This document shows, piece by piece, positions 61,201 to 64,000 of a stretch of 64,000 nucleotides of DNA. A program made the translations under genes and the position numbers. Each line of letters starts with the position of its first letter. Position 1 is the stretch's first letter. Source of the stretch: JAHEJB01 sp041748175 (GTDB lineage Bacteria; Bacteroidota; Rhodothermia; Rhodothermales; Rubricoccaceae); contig JBGTDU010000077.1 of the NCBI GenBank assembly GCA_041748175.1, positions 38,590 through 102,589 of the forward strand. Reading direction: 5' to 3'. The notes under the pieces were generated by a model, which searched no databases, was not told where the DNA came from, and worked only from the letters and a program-made list of their open reading frames with translations.

Positions 61201-62996
61201 TCGGCATCGGAATGAGCACCCGTGAAACGACCGTACACATAACGCAGCCACCCTCGGTGTCCTCGCTCCTTCGCAGGCGATTGCCTTCCATTTGCCTGCG
61301 GCCATGCCCGAATGGGCACGGTAAAGCCCGTCTTGGGTCTGTCCAGCAGCGCATCGGGAAGTGGGCGCACTGGAGTCTTGGCCATCGCCTTCTTGCCGAG
61401 GTCCGGGTTGGCGGCCCTCAACCGCGCAACCGTGCCCAGGAGGCGCCAATCGACAAGGGGCGTCCGTACTTCCAGGCCGTGTGCCATGCTAGCCCAGTCG
61501 GTGTCGCGCAAGAGTTGGTTGCGCATGTAGTGACACGACTCCAAGGCGGACACCCGGAGCGCAGGAGCCGAGATGCCGGAGACGGTTGCGGACAAAACCG
61601 CTTGAGGTGCCAGTTCTTGCCAGCCCGCACGGGCTAGGTCCGGATCGAGCACCCCCGGTAGCTCCCAGGGCATGAATAGACCGCGGCGAAGGATATACGC
61701 GCCGGCATAATCACCTCCGTATTCCATCAGCCCCGCATACTTCGGCGACGTAAATCGGCTGAGAATCGGCGAGGTTACCATTCGAAGACCCTTGCCGATA
61801 GCGGGTGCGCGCGGAATGGCCCCCACACCCGCGACGAGGCGTGGAATGATCCGAAACGAAGGGTATCCGCCGAACAATTCGTCCCCACCTACACCGGAAA
61901 TAGCCACTTTCAGGCCCGCCTGGATCGCGGCTCGACTAACGAAATAGCTGTTGATTCCATCAAGCGTCGGCTGGTCCATCGCGTCGAACAGTTTCTCGCG
62001 CTCCGTCTCGAAATCGGAGGCTTCGATCCACACCGTCGTATGTTCTGCCCCAAGTTGACGTGCGACGGCTTCAGCCAGCGGGACCTCGTCCGACGGAGTT
62101 CCGCGGTACCGCGAGAATCCGAGTGTGACTGTGCGAAGGCGTCCGCCTGCTTCAGCTGCATGGGCCGCGAGGGTCGTCGAATCCAAGCCGGCCGACAGGA
62201 ATACGCCAACGGGCACATCGGCCACGAGGTGCCGCCGGACGGATTCGCGAAGTGCCTCTGCCAATGCATCGGCTCCACCCGGGTGCGGCTCCTGCTCGGC
62301 ATTCGCAATCGCGCGACCTATCGAGGCGTAGCTCTCGGGTTCGCAACGAGCGTCGCCATCGAGTCGCAGGCGATGTCCAGCCGGAATAGCCCTGATTCCT
62401 TTGAACAGCGTGTGTGGCTCCGGTACGGTGCCCCAGAGAAAAAGCCCAACGTGTCCCGCCGGGTTGGGTGAGGTGTCGACGCTTCCTCCCGCCACAAGCG
62501 CCTTGACGGTAGAGGCGAAGCGAACCGTCCGCCCATCGTCGGCGAAATACAGCGGTTTGATGCCATACGGATCGCGCGCCGCGAACAGCGATTTTCGTTC
62601 TGTATCCCAAATGACAAATGCAAACATGCCCGCTAGGCGGTGAACCAAATTCTCGCCCACACGATCATAAAGCTGAAGGATCACTTCCGTATCCGACTCG
62701 GTCCGAAACGTGGCTCCCTCTTTCTCCAGTTCGGCGCGAAGCTCCTTGTAATTGTATATCTCGCCGTTAAATACGATTACGTGGCGACCACCTCCACCAA
62801 GCATCGGCTCTGCACCGCTCTCACTCAGATCAATGATGGCAAGCCGCCGGTGAGCGAACCCGATCCGGTCGTCATCGGATAGCCACAGACCGGCACCGTC
62901 TGGGCCGCGCGGGGCAAGTCGATCACTCATCCGCATAAGGGCATCACGGTCTATCCCGCCTCCCGTCCTGTCATATATAGCTGCGAAGCCGCACAT
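61197..62996 (-). CDS. asnB: AsnB-type glutamine-hydrolysing amidotransferase
   Basis: Class II amidotransferase of 599 aa: nucleophile Cys2 (MCGFAAIYD), glutaminase domain with RLAIIDLSESGAEPM, FNGEIYNYKELRAELEKEG, then the ATP pyrophosphatase domain with GVFLSAGLDSTTLAAHAAE (the SGGLDS motif with Ala at position 2, Asp272) and ISGVGGDELFGGYPSF. In glycan loci such proteins often aminate sugar acids rather than make asparagine; the location here favours that reading but does not prove it. First gene of the minus-strand locus; gap to the divergent sulfotransferase is 823 bp. Confidence 0.9.
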   Translation of the reverse strand: MCGFAAIYDRTGGGIDRDALMRMSDRLAPRGPDGAGLWLSDDDRIGFAHRRLAIIDLSESGAEPMLGGGGRHVIVFNGEIYNYKELRAELEKEGATFRTESDTEVILQLYDRVGENLVHRLAGMFAFVIWDTERKSLFAARDPYGIKPLYFADDGRTVRFASTVKALVAGGSVDTSPNPAGHVGLFLWGTVPEPHTLFKGIRAIPAGHRLRLDGDARCEPESYASIGRAIANAEQEPHPGGADALAEALRESVRRHLVADVPVGVFLSAGLDSTTLAAHAAEAGGRLRTVTLGFSRYRGTPSDEVPLAEAVARQLGAEHTTVWIEASDFETEREKLFDAMDQPTLDGINSYFVSRAAIQAGLKVAISGVGGDELFGGYPSFRIIPRLVAGVGAIPRAPAIGKGLRMVTSPILSRFTSPKYAGLMEYGGDYAGAYILRRGLFMPWELPGVLDPDLARAGWQELAPQAVLSATVSGISAPALRVSALESCHYMRNQLLRDTDWASMAHGLEVRTPLVDWRLLGTVARLRAANPDLGKKAMAKTPVRPLPDALLDRPKTGFTVPIRAWPQANGRQSPAKERGHRGWLRYVYGRFTGAHSDAE

Positions 62997-63819
62997 TTAC
63001 AATTTATGCTTACCTAATACTTTGTAACAGTCATTTGATATCGTTTACGCTGTTTGTAGTTCTGTTTATTCTCAATCAACATCGTTTGGCTATTCACCAT
63101 TTTCATACCGCCCTCCTCAGTGTCACAACGAACTTCAAATTGCATGCAGGATGAACCCGAGTGCTCTCGGACGACGAACAAAATACACTATCTCAGACCC
63201 CTTGGGAGAATCCTTGTGGCTGCAACCGAACCTGGAGAAGCGCATTTGCGAAAGCTTCGGTATGTCGCTTTCCGAGATAGCAAGCAACCTCAAGCCCTGC
63301 AACAGCTACAAAAGGGATCCGCGGCGCGTTTTTGGATCGGCCCATTGCAGGCTCACGCTCCTCGGCAGCATTCGGATAATGAGAAAAGCGGCCAACCTAG
63401 AACCAAGCTGCGAACCTTTTATGGACAGCACCATCCGACCCAACCAAGGGCGGACGCGTTATCACGCGACTTTGGGCATGGTAGGGCTTGATCTCATCTT
63501 CCACAGGTGCATGAGGATTTATAGGCCACGACCAATCACTAGCCTCGCCCGCAAACTTCAAAGGTCGTCGGGCATTTCCGGTCGGCCCAGATCGCCGGGA
63601 TTGGAAGTGGTATATTCTAGCACAACGGTTCTCAGGCTCAGATAGCATCGTTGCGCGACCTACTTGAACACCGAGACAATGGCTACTATCTATCGTGTAT
63701 ATCGACTGTAGATCAACATCTGACCAATTCTCTACATTCATTCTTTTGAACGTCAGCTTATTCATTACAGACAGTACTTCTAACACCATCGATTTATAGT
63801 TCTCCGATTAAGAAAGCGA
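62997..63819. other. Gene-free 823-bp stretch between divergent genes
   Basis: Lies between asnB (minus) and the sulfotransferase cut by the window end (plus). It is visibly more AT-rich than most of the window, with TTT and ATA runs near both ends that may hold the two divergent promoters. Open readings on both strands (63151-63645 and 63397-63789) show no family signature or clear start context, and I do not call them genes. Possibly decayed sequence. Confidence 0.6.
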
Positions 63820-64000
63820 ATGAAGCCACTTCGGATGTACGCGCATATCGCGTCGTCGTCAATCGACGACTTCCTCGCCTCGCGCAAGGCTAAGTCGCTC
63901 AACCTTTGGATGGGCTGCGGCTATCCTCGATCTGGAACCACGTGGGTGTGCCGATTGCTTTCTGGGTACTTGAACGTGCCTTGGGCCAAATTTCGAAGGC
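63820..64000 (+). CDS. Sulfotransferase 6, N-terminal part cut by window end
   Basis: From ATG 63820 the frame runs open to the edge, giving about 60 residues: MKPLRMYAHIASSSIDDFLA, then the sulfotransferase donor loop GCGYPRSGTTWVCRLLSGYL (PRSGTTW form) and LNVPWAKF. This is the SULT-like 5'-phosphosulfate motif, of the same general class as sulfotransferases 1 and 3. Opposite strand to the rest of the locus, so it begins a second, divergent transcription unit. The remainder lies outside the window. Confidence 0.8.
   Translation, partial: MKPLRMYAHIASSSIDDFLASRKAKSLNLWMGCGYPRSGTTWVCRLLSGYLNVPWAKFRR

Noticed and set aside
63151..63789. Overlapping open frames on both strands (63151-63645 plus, 63397-63789 minus)
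   Set aside because: No family motif, poor start context, and they overlap each other in opposite orientations; likely non-coding or decayed sequence.
1..64000. CRISPR array, rRNA operon or riboswitch
   Set aside because: No regularly spaced short repeats, no rRNA-like sequence and no recognisable riboswitch fold was found by reading.

Overview
The window reads as chromosome of a moderately GC-rich Gram-negative bacterium of the FCB group, most likely Rhodothermota/Balneolota-like. Evidence: two large secreted proteins end in type IX secretion-type C-terminal sorting domains (positions 2018-6298 and 8807-10888), there is an Omp85-type barrel protein, and there are FtsX/LolC, CvpA, Xer and NAD-ligase housekeeping genes with GTG and TTG starts. 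Species cannot be named from the sequence alone. No rRNA or CRISPR was seen; one tRNA (Pro, GGG anticodon) was found.

Layout. 1-2.0 kb: two glycosyltransferases, the tail of a glycan locus that continues to the left. 2.0-10.9 kb: secreted subtilase, an RsbW-like ATPase, a GT-C/methyltransferase fusion and a six-repeat FG-GAP protein. 11.1-14.4 kb: miaA, a MoeB/MOCS3-like E1-rhodanese protein and a Xer-type recombinase preceded by a dif-like 28-bp site. 14.4-17.9 kb: acidic Met-rich lipoprotein, orphan ABC ATPase, purC, small lipoprotein, nitrilase. 17.9-21.4 kb: overlapping operon FtsX-like permease > peroxiredoxin > moaD > moaE > pta > nitrilase. 21.5-24.7 kb: P5C dehydrogenase, a small membrane protein, a GntR regulator. 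24.8-32.8 kb: PgpH-like 7TM-HD phosphodiesterase, then RodZ-like > ligA > hypothetical > sodium:solute symporter. 32.8-33.6 kb: MITE-like element, tRNA-Pro with terminator, MerR regulator. 33.7-41.0 kb: DMT permease, and a minus-strand envelope operon with a metalloprotease/propeller/barrel chimera, PQQ-propeller lipoprotein, PEGA-like protein, YqeY and CvpA. 41.0-41.6 kb: palindromic repeats. 41.6-46.5 kb: adk > polyprenyl synthase > HPr > EI > phosphosugar isomerase. 46.8-48.0 kb: phasin and PhaR. 48.2-52.1 kb: EF-G-like GTPase, tsaB, accD. 52.2-64 kb: an accessory-looking glycan locus with three GT4 glycosyltransferases, an AsnB-type amidotransferase and six sulfotransferases (one cut by the window end).

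How the parts fit. The right-hand 12 kb looks dedicated to making and sulfating a surface or extracellular glycan, or sulfated small molecules; with the glycosyltransferases at the left end it is the most accessory-like part. The middle is a mosaic of housekeeping operons for tRNA modification, molybdopterin synthesis, acetate/acetyl-CoA metabolism, DNA ligation, envelope assembly, PTS signalling and PHA granules. The most unusual small signals are the dif-like site abutting a Xer recombinase, the 168-bp MITE-like element beside tRNA-Pro, and dispersed hairpin repeats. All functional calls come from reading protein motifs and gene context; no database search was possible.
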